NCBI GenBank assembly: GCA_016703645.1
Contig: JADJBR010000009.1
Coordinates: forward strand, 1,251,501-1,315,500
Reading direction: 5' to 3'
DNA length: 64,000 nt
Origin: Zoogloea sp.
GTDB lineage: Bacteria; Pseudomonadota; Gammaproteobacteria; Burkholderiales; Rhodocyclaceae
Positions 34,455 through 44,200 of the stretch are shown in pieces. Positions within the stretch are counted from its first letter, which is position 1, and every line of letters starts with the position of its first letter. The position numbers were made by a program, and so were the translations under genes. The notes beneath the pieces were generated by a model. The model was not told where the DNA came from. It saw nothing but the letters and a program-made list of their open reading frames with translations, and searched no databases.

Positions 34455-35924
34455 CCCGCGTCAGAATAGTTGTCGCCTCTCTATGATGTTGAACCTGGGG
34501 GCGACAAGGATGAGAGATGGCTCGGTACGGAGAAGCATTCAGGAACAGAGCGGTGGCGCGGTTGTTGCGCCGGAGAGGCCCAAGTGGGCGTGGTATCACA
34601 AGAGATTGGGGTTTCGGTGCAGACATTGGAACGATGGCGGAGATGCGAGTCAGGCCCGCCCAGGGGGCCTGGACTGCGCGCGCTCGACTCGAAGCGGTGA
34701 TCACTACGGCGGCGATGGACGAGGCCGGCAAGAGCGCCTGGTGTCGTGAGCACGGCGTATATCCGGCCGAACTCGATCAGTGGTGTGCCAGCGCCCGCGG
34801 CCTTGGCCGAGCCCGAGAGGCCCGCGCCAGTCCGCAAGCCACCCGGCAAGACAAGAAGCGGATCAAGGAGCTCGAACGCGAACTGCTGCGCAAAGACCGG
34901 GCGCTGGCGAAACGGCAGCCCTACTGGTCCTGTCAAAAAGTCGCGGCGATCTTCAACAAGGGAGGGGCGAATGATCGGCCTCGAAGATCGCCAGGCACTG
35001 GCCGAGATATCCATGTTGCGCAGGCGGCAGGCGCGCTGAAGCCCGCCTGCGAGATGGCCGGCATCAACTTGCGCGCTGCAACGCTGGCAAGCTGGCGAAG
35101 GCCTTGTCGGGGGATGGGCCCAGGCAGTGCGCCCTGTCCCGCCCCATGCCCTCTCTGAGGCCAGCGCGCCCAGGTGCTGGCCCTCGCCAATGCGCCGCGC
35201 TTTGCCGCCGTGCCGCGGGCGCATCGTGCCCATGCTGGCCGATGAAGGGGTCTATCTGGCCAGCGAATCCACCTTCAGCCGCATCCTGCGCGGCATGGGC
35301 AATCCGCTCACCTGGGCGCGCCAAGACACCCAAGGCGGCGGCCGACCGCGAGGGTTGGCGGGACGACCTACCTGCCGGCACAAGTCACGGGCGCTGGTTC
35401 CACCTTTACCTGATTCTCGACTTGTACAGCCGCAAGATCGTCGGCTGGGAGGTGCGATAGCGACCATGCCGCCTGCTCGGGCGGCCAGGGATTGCCGCCT
35501 GGCGCCGGTTCTGCACGGGACACGGTGACCTAAGACGGTACTGGCCAGCTCAACTGGCTGGGCGTCAAACCCTGGCCCACGGGTCAGCGATGACAATGCC
35601 TTGCCGAGTCGCGTTTCGCACCGCCAGTACCGGCCCGAGTTTCCCCGGCTCGCCGACCTCGACGGGCCGGGCAGCCGGCTTGCAGTGGTACAACGTCGAT
35701 CATCGTCACGCGGTATCCGCTACGTCAGCCGGCCCAGGCCGCCGGAGGATCGGCGCTGCGCCGGCAGCTCTTTACCGGCTGCGACTCGGGGGTGGTCGCA
35801 ATACGCACTGGTGCTGGCGCTCACCTCAACCCGGAACGTGAGTCCGTCAAAGACGCATTTGCCTGACGTGAATACTCAACAGTTGGCTGCATGACCGAGG
35901 CGACAACTACCTTGACGCGCGCCG
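34455..35924 (+). mobile_element. IS3-family insertion sequence, degenerate copy 1
   Basis: About 1470 bp. The left end CCCGCGTCAGAATAGTTGTCG and the right end, whose complement reads CGGCGCGCGTCAAGGTAGTTG, are imperfect inverted repeats shared with copy 2 (48813-50467). A direct repeat GTACC lies at 34450-34454 and 35925-35929. It is about 185 bp shorter than copy 2 because of many one- to few-base gaps and some longer ones, so both transposase frames are broken. The flanking duplication is intact. Confidence 0.88.
34517..35894 (+). pseudogene. Broken IS3 transposase genes (orfA/orfB) of IS copy 1
   Basis: The start MARYGEAFRNRAVARLL is the same as in copy 2 but shifts frame after about 15 codons. 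Fragments of OrfB, such as YLASESTFSRI and HLYLILDLYSRKIVGWEV, are seen in different frames. The catalytic Asp segments (WDMTYL, HGDNGS) and the Glu segment (AYAESLF) are lost or out of frame. The slippery A7 run of copy 2 is reduced to A5. No functional product is expected. Confidence 0.88.
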
Positions 35925-36077
35925 GTACCAAACACGTCGAACACGATCGCCTTGATCATATGGTGGGAGGGTGATCCAGAAAGTGACTTCCGTCCGCCAA
36001 GAACAAGTTGCGCCAGATCTTTGGTGTTGAACGGACCATCCAGATCTGCACCTCATTCAGATCCAGGCTCTGGGCGA

Positions 36078-36506
36078 TCACTGGAGTGAAGTGAACTCCT
36101 TCCAGAATTCATACTCGGAGATGTCCCATGTGCCGTAAGCGCTGCAGTACTGCTTACCATCAGCGACCTCATACACGTGCGCCAACGGGTCGGACGGTTT
36201 TTTCCAGATTCGGATCAATGGCTCCATCTTCCAGTGAGCCGAACCGTTCAAAAACGGCGGGCTAACGAGTTGGATGCCAACGATTGAAACACCTTTGCTC
36301 TCCCGATCAAAAAAAGCTACCAACTCGTTCGCAGGATTGGAAATCATCACTGTTTCGGAAAAACGCCCTTCCTGTGTAAAAACAGCATAACTCACGTAAA
36401 ACCATTCATTGGGCGTAGTGATACCCACCGCCCGCCAAGCATCTTTTCCAGTGCCAAGAAGGCCCGACATGAAAGGATGATGAGCTGACACGTCAGTAAT
36501 AAACAT
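36078..36506 (-). CDS. Unknown 142-residue protein divergent from an XRE regulator
   Basis: A protein without signal peptide, aromatic-rich, with likely mixed alpha/beta structure (segments NEWFYVSYAVFTQEGRFSETV and EYEFWKEFTSL). No family is recognised. It is transcribed divergently from a small XRE-type regulator 169 bp away, which may control it. AT content here is higher than in the copper region, consistent with a separately acquired stretch. Confidence 0.6.
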   Translation of the reverse strand: MFITDVSAHHPFMSGLLGTGKDAWRAVGITTPNEWFYVSYAVFTQEGRFSETVMISNPANELVAFFDRESKGVSIVGIQLVSPPFLNGSAHWKMEPLIRIWKKPSDPLAHVYEVADGKQYCSAYGTWDISEYEFWKEFTSLQ

Positions 36507-36674
36507 TGCGATTCGAGACTTTCAGTAGCGGCGCGTGACCAATTAATCGAATGATCGCGTTGGCCGGGTGAGGACGTTTTCCGTGAACTCAGTAGGAACT
36601 GAATATGTCGGGAGGGGCAATATTGTGACGTAAACGCGGCTGACTTAAAAGCATCATTCCGAGACACTGATTCA

Positions 36675-36917
36675 ATGCCAGTCAGCGAATCATCGTCTAG
36701 TTCACGCGCGCCAACGGCGCGTGAGCTCCTTGCGATGAACATAGTTCGCCTCCGCAAGGAACGGGGATGGTCTCAGGAAGATCTCGCGTTGGAATCTGGC
36801 TTGCATCGCACCTTCGTGGCGCACGTTGAACGCCAAGTACGAAATATCTCGATCGACAACATTGAACGTCTTGCAAACGCTTTGCAGATAGATGTCCACG
36901 TCTTGCTGTTGCCATAG
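36675..36917 (+). CDS. Small XRE-family transcriptional regulator
   Basis: An 80-residue protein with one lambda-repressor-type helix-turn-helix: MNIVRLRKERGWSQEDLALESGLHRTFVAHVERQVRNISIDNIERLANALQ. This form is also common in regulators of restriction-modification systems (controller proteins). The start could be 36675 or the ATG at 36735. It is divergent from the unknown gene at 36506. No methylase lies beside it, so the target is unknown. Confidence 0.8.
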   Translation: MPVSESSSSSRAPTARELLAMNIVRLRKERGWSQEDLALESGLHRTFVAHVERQVRNISIDNIERLANALQIDVHVLLLP

Positions 36918-37223
36918 GGTCGGTTCCCGGTGCTCGGCAAGGGGTGGAGTGGTGTTGAACTCAACGATCACATCCCTTGGGCCACCACAGAGACGCCCGT
37001 CACCTGGCACTTGCGGGTGAGGGACTACCGCTGAAGCAGGATTGTGCAGCCGAAAGAATTGTGCTGTACGGGGAAGTCCGCTCCGGGCTTTGCCCTCCAC
37101 GGACTTCCCCAAATACGATAAAAGAAAACGCTCCCAAGCCCGTTAGGGTGAGCGTGGCGGCATGCATTGTTATCGGTGGAGGGTTTGCGGCTGGAACACG
37201 TGGAGGGTTTCAGATCGTTATGA
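36918..37223. other. Remnant and hairpin region before the truncated primase
   Basis: There is no intact gene here. A + frame up to about 37034 ends VTWHLRVRDYR and then stops, and looks like the tail of a lost gene. An 11-bp inverted repeat GGGGAAGTCCG / CGGACTTCCCC lies at 37070-37080 and 37100-37110. A terminator-like hairpin (37118-37154) and three 24-bp repeats (from 37176) follow. The region looks like a recombination scar. Confidence 0.55.
37118..37154 (-). terminator. Probable rho-independent terminator on the minus strand
   Basis: Read on the minus strand, CGCTCACCC and GGGAGCG form a stem with one bulge, followed by TTTTCTTTTATC. No minus-strand gene now ends here, so it may have belonged to a lost gene. 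Confidence 0.55.
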
Positions 37224-37247
37224 GTGGACGGTTTCCTCGGAATACGC
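37176..37247. repeat. Three 24-bp direct repeats (GTGGA(G/C)GGTTT...)
   Basis: GTGGAGGGTTT begins at 37176 and 37200, and GTGGACGGTTT at 37224, exactly 24 bp apart. The other 13 bases of each unit vary. The third copy contains the GTG start of the primase frame. Confidence 0.75.
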
Positions 37248-39671
37248 AAAGTGAGCCCTGGCCAGCCTATCGCTATTGCGGAGGGGTTCGCTACTGCAGC
37301 TTCATGCCGACAGGCTACGGGCTGGGCCACCGTTGTTGCGTTTGATGCGGGGAACCTTCCCCATGTAGCCCAGGCTTGCCGTGCCTACTCCCCGGAATCG
37401 GTCATCGTGATCGCAGCTGACGATGACTCCTTTGGTCATTGCGTCGCCTGCAAGGCCCCGGTGCGGGTAGAGGATGGCGACACCTGCCCGGCTTGTGGCC
37501 AGCCCCACAAACGCCGCAACGCGGGCCAGATCCGGGCACGGGAGGCTGCCAAAGAGGTCGGTGGTGTGGTCGCCTCTCCTCTGTGGCCCGATCCGGCTGC
37601 CAGGTGGGAGGGTTTCCAGCAGACCGGCAAGGCACCGACTGACTTCAACGACCTGCATCAGATCAGCGGCCTCGATGCCGTGCGCCAGATCCTGTCCACC
37701 GCACGAACTGCCCTGAAGGATGCTGCGGAGCTCGCTGCGCTCTCCGCGGAAGCGGTGCTGCCGACCGATCCGGAGCCGGAAGCAGCAACGGAACAGCCCC
37801 CCATGATCTCTTCGGACGATGCCACCCCACCCACCAAGCGCACCCGCTCCAGGTCAAAGGCCAAGGCCAATGGCGGGCAGACACCAGCACAAGGCGGGGA
37901 CGTCTTTGAGCTCCGTGACGGCCCTGAAGGTCGTGGTGTCTATAGGCTAAAAGTTGAGAAGCGCGGCGACTCTTGGGGCGAGGTTGCATCCCATGTCTGT
38001 GCTCCGATCCAAATTACTCACCAAGTGCGAGACGCACGCGGCGAGCAATGGATGAGGTTGGCATTGTTCACTGATCACGACGGCCGATTGCAGCGCGTGC
38101 TTATCCCCGACGAAGCATTGGAGGGAGATGGCTCGACAGTTGCCCGACTGCTGCGGTCTCGTGGGCTCTGGATAGGTGACTCCAAATCAGCCCTTGTTCG
38201 AATGTACGTCAACCGCTCTCGCCCTGCTGCCCGGGCGCGCCTCACGGCTCGCATTGGCTGGCACGATGACTGCACCGAGCCGGGCCGGTGGTCTTACGTC
38301 CTGGGGGGCGATGCGGACCCCCTCGCATCTGACGGGGCGGAGCTGTGGCTGCACCAGTCCAGCGGGAGCGGGCATGCCCAGTTCAAAGCGGCCGGCACCC
38401 TCGACGACTGGCAAGCCAATATATCTGCCCTGGCCGTGGGGAACAGCCGGCTCACCTTCGCCCTGTCGGCAGGGTTCGCGGGGGGCCTGTGCTGGCTGCA
38501 CCCCAATGTGTCCGGTGGCTTTCACTGGGCGGGTGGATCAAGTCTCGGGAAGTCGGGCCTGCTCTATGGCACGGCAAGCCTGTGCGGGTCGCCCACCTAC
38601 CGTAAGACATGGCTCCTCACGGCAACGGCCATCGAAGGTGTTGCTGCAGGCCACTGTGATGCCCCCTTGCTGTTGGACGAATTAAAGCAAGCTGGCAACC
38701 CCCGGGACGTGGCACAGGCCGCCTACATGCTCACCAGTGGGCAAGGTAAGGGGAGAGGACAAGCCGCCGGGGGCCTGCGGGAAACTGCGTCTTTCTCGCT
38801 GCTGTTCCAGTCCAATGGAGAGATAGGCCTCCAGCAGTTCCTCGAAGAGAACCAAGAACGGGCTTACGCCGGGCAGCAGGTGCGCTTTTGCGAACTACCT
38901 GGCGATGCGGGCGCCGGCTTCGGCTGCTGGGATGTGCTGCACGGCCTGCCCGATGGCGCCCGCTTCACAGAGACCCTGCAACGCAACGCGGCCAAGCACT
39001 ACGGCACGGCATACCCCGAGTTCATCCGCCGGACGATCCAGGAGCGTGAGGCGATGCCCGCCCAGTTCGAGGCACTGCGCCGCGCCTTTGAAGAACGCGC
39101 CCTGACCAGGAAAGCCGGGGGCCAGGCTATCCGGGCCGCGACCCGCTTTGCCGCGGTGGCCTATGCCGGCGAGAAGGCCACCGAATGGGGCATTACTGGA
39201 TGGCCAAAGGGCGAGGCACTGAAAGCCGCTATGCGCATGTTCCAGGATTGGCTGAAGGCCTTCGGGGGTGAAGAGAACAGGGAACCGCGGAAGATGATTG
39301 AGCAGATCCAATCCTGGATCCAGTCCCATGCAGGGTCTAGGCTCGAAGACCACCGCCGGCCCAGCGTCACCGACACCCACGCACCCCGCACCATGAACCG
39401 CGCCGGCTGGAAGAAGCCGACCAAGGAAACCGCAAGCCTCAACGAACCCGACCAGGTGTTTGAGTACCTGCTGTATCCGGCGGTGTTCCGCAGCGAACTG
39501 TGCAACGGATTTGACCCGTCAGCGGTGGCCAAGGAGCTCGACAAACGCGGCCTGCTGGTGCGCTCAAAAGACAGCCTGATGCAGAAATTTCGGGAGCCTG
39601 GGGCAGCCAAGCCCGGATGGTTCTACGTTATCCCATCGGCAATTCTCGGAAGCCTGGACGATGAGCACTGA
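37224..39671 (+). CDS. Toprim/DUF927 primase-helicase, apparently missing its N-terminal region
   Basis: An 815-residue frame from GTG 37224. A toprim domain is present from the start (PIAIAEGFATAAS with the Glu, VIVIAADDD with the Asp pair), interrupted by a CVAC...CPAC zinc ribbon. A charged linker leads to a DUF927 domain with P-loop GGSSLGKSG (about residue 440) and LLLDELKQAG as Walker B. Related proteins begin with a zinc-binding primase region upstream of toprim; here an in-frame stop lies directly before the GTG, so that part is lost. It is a replication protein of a plasmid, phage or satellite. Confidence 0.8.
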   Translation: MDGFLGIRKVSPGQPIAIAEGFATAASCRQATGWATVVAFDAGNLPHVAQACRAYSPESVIVIAADDDSFGHCVACKAPVRVEDGDTCPACGQPHKRRNAGQIRAREAAKEVGGVVASPLWPDPAARWEGFQQTGKAPTDFNDLHQISGLDAVRQILSTARTALKDAAELAALSAEAVLPTDPEPEAATEQPPMISSDDATPPTKRTRSRSKAKANGGQTPAQGGDVFELRDGPEGRGVYRLKVEKRGDSWGEVASHVCAPIQITHQVRDARGEQWMRLALFTDHDGRLQRVLIPDEALEGDGSTVARLLRSRGLWIGDSKSALVRMYVNRSRPAARARLTARIGWHDDCTEPGRWSYVLGGDADPLASDGAELWLHQSSGSGHAQFKAAGTLDDWQANISALAVGNSRLTFALSAGFAGGLCWLHPNVSGGFHWAGGSSLGKSGLLYGTASLCGSPTYRKTWLLTATAIEGVAAGHCDAPLLLDELKQAGNPRDVAQAAYMLTSGQGKGRGQAAGGLRETASFSLLFQSNGEIGLQQFLEENQERAYAGQQVRFCELPGDAGAGFGCWDVLHGLPDGARFTETLQRNAAKHYGTAYPEFIRRTIQEREAMPAQFEALRRAFEERALTRKAGGQAIRAATRFAAVAYAGEKATEWGITGWPKGEALKAAMRMFQDWLKAFGGEENREPRKMIEQIQSWIQSHAGSRLEDHRRPSVTDTHAPRTMNRAGWKKPTKETASLNEPDQVFEYLLYPAVFRSELCNGFDPSAVAKELDKRGLLVRSKDSLMQKFREPGAAKPGWFYVIPSAILGSLDDEH

Positions 39672-40212
39672 CTGGGGTGCACTGATGGACCAAATCATGC
39701 CCAATCAGCCCCAAAAGGCCGGCAAAGACGGTTTGTTCCAGGAAAAACCTGGAACAAACCCAGGGCCACCTGGAACAGATTTTACGAACCAAGCCACTGA
39801 TAAACAACAGAAAATTATTTCTGTTCCAGGTGTTCCATCTGTTCCAAGCACTTTTGAGAAGGTCAGACCCGAACACTGTGCAAATGCCGTGCCGTCGTCA
39901 TTTTCAAAGCCGGTTGGGGATGGTGTTGGCGATGCCTGCGCGCCGGACAAAACCGGCCTCGTTCCATCCTGCTCATGCTGCGCTCACCGGATGCGCCCGG
40001 GTCTGTCGGACGGGCTGTGCGGTGGCGACCGTGAAGACCTGCCCTATGCCTTCACCCCAGGCCATCCCCTCCGCCGACTGCCGCTTGATGGCGGGGCCGA
40101 CTGCCCGAAGTGGGTGCTGCACTGGAGCTATCCGCGGGTCCTCCCGGGGGGGGCCCTTCAGGGTACGGAGAGCCCCGGGCTTTGTGTAGGTAATGGGGCT
40201 GAGAGTTGGTGA
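39661..40212 (+). CDS. Unknown protein of the integrated element
   Basis: A 183-residue protein starting within the last codons of the primase (11-bp overlap). The N-terminal half is low in complexity, encoded by GGAACA/TGTTCC repeats. The C-terminal part has CSCCAHRMRPGLSDGLCGGDREDLPYAFTPGHPLRRLPLDGG, a Cys-containing module seen in proteins of betaproteobacterial integrative elements. It may be a small zinc-binding partner of the primase. The function is unknown. Confidence 0.65.
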   Translation: MSTDWGALMDQIMPNQPQKAGKDGLFQEKPGTNPGPPGTDFTNQATDKQQKIISVPGVPSVPSTFEKVRPEHCANAVPSSFSKPVGDGVGDACAPDKTGLVPSCSCCAHRMRPGLSDGLCGGDREDLPYAFTPGHPLRRLPLDGGADCPKWVLHWSYPRVLPGGALQGTESPGLCVGNGAESW

Positions 40213-40890
40213 ATCCTTGCAAGTACGGTGACCGAATGACACACGACCACGACAGACCCGCCTTCAAGCCCGCAGCACCTGCGGCGTCAACATCGCACCC
40301 GCTGCCCTTCGATCCGTCCGAGCTGGCCCAGGGCGTGCGGGTGACGCAGGCCGACTTTGCCCGAATGGCCGGAGTCAGTCGCCAAACCGTCTCGCAGTGG
40401 GTGAAGCTGGGGAAGATCCGGTCCGTCTATCCAGACGGGCGCCTTGACCCCGCCCGGGCGGCCCGCGAAGTGATCAAGAACACCGAGCCCGGGAAGCTGC
40501 GTGCCCGGCTGTTCAAAGTTGCAGCCGAGGACGCGGCAGCGCTCCGCACCAGGGCAATGGATCTGCAACACCAGCTTGATGAAGCCCTGGCCTACATCGC
40601 CGCCATTCCCGCAGCCTTGCGTGAGGCCGGGCTTACCGAAGCCCAAATCGAGTACGTGGAGTGGTGCGCCGGGGAGGGTCGAAATGCGCCCGATGACCCC
40701 GATCCTGACGGACTTGAAGACCTTGAAGGCCTCCCGCTGTTCGATGACGAAGGCCAGACCACACAAACCCCCTTGGAACAGTTGGAACACCTGGAACAAA
40801 CCCCGGAAAGCCGCGCCGGGACTGGATCTGAGGCCGGGCAGGTTGTTCCAGGTTATTGATTGTTAACTTGGAACACTTGGAACACATGCC
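39730..40890. repeat. Dispersed GGAACA/TGTTCC repeats
   Basis: At least twelve GGAACA or TGTTCC hexamers cluster at 39735-39850 and 40774-40890. They include the perfect inverted pair TTTGTTCCAGG / CCTGGAACAAA with a five-base loop at about 39733-39759. Many are spaced 9 bp apart (GGAACAnnT). They fall inside coding ends and just after the stop at 40859. Confidence 0.7.
40236..40859 (+). CDS. HTH DNA-binding protein with coiled-coil region
   Basis: A 207-residue protein from the ATG at 40236. Residues about 25-60 form a helix-turn-helix (VTQADFARMAGVSRQTVSQWVKLGKI), followed by an Ala-rich coiled coil (about 85-130) and an acidic tail with EQLEHLEQ encoded by GGAACA repeats. It resembles small-terminase-like or plasmid partition-type HTH proteins, but the family is not certain. 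It lies between the primase and the tape-measure gene. Confidence 0.72.
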   Translation: MTHDHDRPAFKPAAPAASTSHPLPFDPSELAQGVRVTQADFARMAGVSRQTVSQWVKLGKIRSVYPDGRLDPARAAREVIKNTEPGKLRARLFKVAAEDAAALRTRAMDLQHQLDEALAYIAAIPAALREAGLTEAQIEYVEWCAGEGRNAPDDPDPDGLEDLEGLPLFDDEGQTTQTPLEQLEHLEQTPESRAGTGSEAGQVVPGY

Positions 40891-40972
40891 CTGCTTTGCC
40901 CAGCAATTCGCGCAGCCTGGCGCACACCTCACACCCCCCGGCATTTTTGCCCACACCTGGAGAACACCCACC

Positions 40973-41230
40973 ATGACGACCTCCCCCGCCCCTTCCTCCT
41001 CCGCCAACGCAGCAGCCATTGAAGACGGCATCCGCCTCCTTGGCATTGAACTGACGTCCTCGGGCAGCCCCTTGCGGAAAGCCGTTGGCCTCGTCCTCCG
41101 CCATCACCCCGATGTGATCCTCAATCTGATCCAGCAGGACCTGGGCACCGTGGGCGCCCTGACGCCCGAACGGGTGGCGGAAATTATTGCCGATCTGGCC
41201 GCCTGCACCGGCCCGGCCCTCCGCGCCTAA
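40973..41230 (+). CDS. Small unknown protein of the integrated element
   Basis: A protein of 85 residues from the ATG at 40973. A Ser/Ala/Pro-rich start leads to two probable helices (IEDGIRLLGIELT; RVAEIIADLAACTG). No signal or known motif. It lies 30 bp before the tape-measure gene, in the place where phage genomes carry tail chaperone genes, though no similarity to those can be claimed. Confidence 0.55.
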   Translation: MTTSPAPSSSANAAAIEDGIRLLGIELTSSGSPLRKAVGLVLRHHPDVILNLIQQDLGTVGALTPERVAEIIADLAACTGPALRA

Positions 41231-41260
41231 ACCCTTCCCCCAATTTCTGGAGCCCTCCCC

Positions 41261-44200
41261 ATGGCCATTCTTTCCGACGATGAAGTCAAGCTGCGCCTTG
41301 CCGTAGAAACGACCGGCGCTGCCGGTGTCGGCAATCTTGCCAACAATATCGAAACGCTCGCCAAGGACGCGGGCGAAGCAGCCCCGCAGTTCCAGGCCCT
41401 TGCCGCCGAAATCCGCAACATCGGACAGCAGCAGATCCGCGTGACCGGCCTGGAAGCGGCCATCACTGGCGCCAAAAACGCCCGGGCTGCCTTCGTAGAA
41501 GCCCGCCACCAGGTTGAAGTGCTCGACAAGGCCTTGGCCGATGCCAAGGGGGCCGGCGCAAATCAGTCAGCCATCAAACTGCTTGAGTCATCGCTGAGGT
41601 CGGCAACCGCCGAACTTGGCCGTACCGAGAAGGCGTGGAACCAGCACAAAGACCAGCTCTCCCAGGCCCGAGCCGCCGCCACGGCTGCCGGCATCGACAC
41701 CAAGAACCTGACCCAGGAACATGCCCGGCTGCGTGCCGAGCTGGGCGCCGCCACCAAGGCCGCCGCGGCACAGGAACAAGCCCTGCAGGCCCAGGCGAAG
41801 AGCGCCAAGACCGCAGGGCAGCAGATCGCCGAACTCAAAACCCTGTACGCCGCCTGGCTGTCGGCCCAGGCCGCCGGCAGTGCCGTGTCTGGCGTGGCGG
41901 CTACGGCCGATGCCTACACCAACCTCACCGCCAAGGTGAAGATGGCCGTCGGCGAGGGCGAGGCCTTCACCACCACGCTTGAGGGCATCAAGGAGATTGC
42001 CCTCAACACCAACGCCTCCCTGGACGCCACCGCAACCCTGTTCACCAAGCTGGCCGATGCCGGCCAGAAAATCGGCGTTGGCCAGGCGGATGCCCTGCGC
42101 CTGACCGAGACGGTGAATCAAGCGATTGCCCTGTCTGGCGCCTCGGCCCAGGCCTCAGACGCCGCGCTCACGCAGCTAATCCAGGGGCTACAAGGTGGCG
42201 TGCTGCGGGGTGACGAGTTCAACAGCGTGATGGAGCAATCCCCGCGCCTCGCCAAGGCCCTGGCGGATGGCCTGGGAGTCACTACGGGCGAGCTGCGCAA
42301 GATGGCCGAAGCGGGGGAGCTCTCCAGCGAGACGGTCATCCGCGCCCTGCAGGGCCAGGCCCGGGCCATTGAAACCGAGTTCGGCAAGCTGCCGCCCACC
42401 ATCGGCCGGGCCATCACCGATCTGCAAACCCAGTGGCAGATCTGGATTGGCGAGCTCGATCAATCCACCGGTGCCAGTGCCACGGCTGCGGCAGCCATCG
42501 AAGGCTTGGCGAAGAACTTCGATTTCCTGGCCAGCGCCCTCATCAACACCGGACAGGCTTACCTTGCCTGGAAGGCCTACGGGATCGCTGCCGAGTTTCT
42601 GGCCCTGAAGACGGCGGTCTCCGCGACGACGGTGGCCAAGGTGGCCGACACCACGGCCACGGTCGCCAACACGGCAGCCACCCAGGCCAACACCACAGCC
42701 CAGATCGCCAACAACGCCGCCAAAGTGGGGGCGGTGACGGCGGGTGATGCCGCAGCCGCCAGTGTCGGCCGATTGGCCGGCGCCCTGTCCCTGGTCAAGG
42801 GGCTTGGCTTTGCCTTCCTCCTGGCCAACATCGTGGATATCGGCAAGTGGCTGGGCGAGGCTACCGCGAAGGCCATGGGCTACGGCAAGGCCATTGAAGA
42901 CAGTGAAAACAAGATGCGCGCCGCCGCCAAGGCCGCCGCGGAAGCCGCCCAGGCCGATGCCGAGCTGGCACAGCAAAAGCAACTGGCCGCGGACAAGGCC
43001 CTTGGCCTGTCGGAGCAATCGAAGAAGCTGGTGGCCGACTTCGGTTCGATGACCAAGGCCGGTGACAGTGCCGCCGCCGCGCTCGAGAAAATCGGCAAGG
43101 ATCTCGACCTCTCTAACATCAAGGGCATTGCCGATGCCGGCGCCGCACTGGATGCCCTGGCCCAGCGGGGCAAGATCAGCGCCGACCAGGTGCAGGACGC
43201 ATGGGAAGGCGCCCTCAAAGGCATCGACCTACAGGCCTTCGAGGTTAACGCCCGCGCTGCATTTGACGAATCGGAACAGGGCGCCCGCCGCTTGGCTGCC
43301 GCCCTTGAGGCCCAGTTGGGCGAAGCCCTGCGCCGCACCGGCAAGGACTGGGGCACCCTGGCCGGAGGCATCAACGACGCAGCCCAGGCCGCCATCAACG
43401 ATTTCGATGTGCTGGCCTCCCGGGTGGATGACATCCGTGCCAAGGGGCTGGACGCAGGCACTGCTCTGGCTGCCAGCCTCGACCAGGCCGCCGCCGCAGC
43501 CAGCACCGAAGCCGCCGCCAAAGCGGTGCTCGATCGGTGGGTGGAACTGGGCAATGCCGGGCTGGTGACCGGTGACCGCCTTACCCAGGGCCTCGCCAAA
43601 GCCAAAGACCGCTTCGACGAACTCAAACCCGGCATCAACAGCCTTGCCGAAGCCTTCGAGGCCCTGGGGCTGAAGAGTCGCGAAGCGCTGCAAGAGGCCG
43701 AAGCATCGGCCCGGGAGGCCTTCGAGTACATCAAGTCCAACGGCGGCACCCTGGCCGAGCTGCAAGCGGCGTGGGAGAAGTACGGCGCTGCGGCGAAGGC
43801 GGCCAATGGCGGCATCCTGCCCGACGTGCTGCGCCTGCAGGACGAAATGTACAAAGTGGGCGAGGCCGGCGAGAAAGCCGCCGAAAAGATCGGGGACGCG
43901 TGGGACAGGGCCTCGGAGAAGCTCGACGACTACAGCGCAGCAGCAAACCGTGAAGCAAGCGGCTGGGTGCGGAACTCGGCGGGCGAGGTGCTGATGGCCG
44001 GTGTTGATCTCGACGCCCTTGCCGCCAAGTACACCAGCAGCCTTGCCCAGGCCGATGAGTTCAAGAAGCTGTTTGGCGGCTTCTACCAGGAGGCGAGCAC
44101 CCGGCCTGAGTTCTACTCCAGCACGCAGGGCCTGCAGTTTGAAGCCATCGTGCGCAGCGCCGCGGAGAGTGCGGCAGCGGAGGCTTACCGCAACGTGAGC

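Larger units (their letters stand above)
33843..35959 (-). pseudogene. HAD-family hydrolase (haloacid dehalogenase-like) split by IS copy 1
   Basis: The first 12 codons lie right of the insertion (35959 down to 35925) and read MIKAIVFDVFGT, the HAD motif I with the nucleophile Asp. The remainder lies left of it (34454-33843) and resumes TLAEIGDRRRPYARLL. Further motifs are LGLCSNL (motif II), VKPDHRIY (motif III Lys) and VMVGDTYEADCLG (motif IV). A GTACC duplication flanks the element; removing one copy and the IS restores one frame of about 215 codons. A product from an internal start (TTG 34406) would lack motif I and be inactive. Confidence 0.85.

Noticed and set aside
37025-37330. Minus-strand frame with three KPST units
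   Set aside because: The units are the translation of the 24-bp DNA repeats; the frame overlaps the hairpins and has no other support.
39730-40890. GGAACA repeats considered as a CRISPR array
   Set aside because: The units are only 6-11 bp, lie mostly inside coding sequence, have no regular 30-40-bp spacers, and no cas genes are present.
42880-43854. 324-residue Ser/Arg-rich frame antisense to the tape-measure gene
   Set aside because: The composition reflects Ala/Gly-rich coding on the other strand; no start signal.
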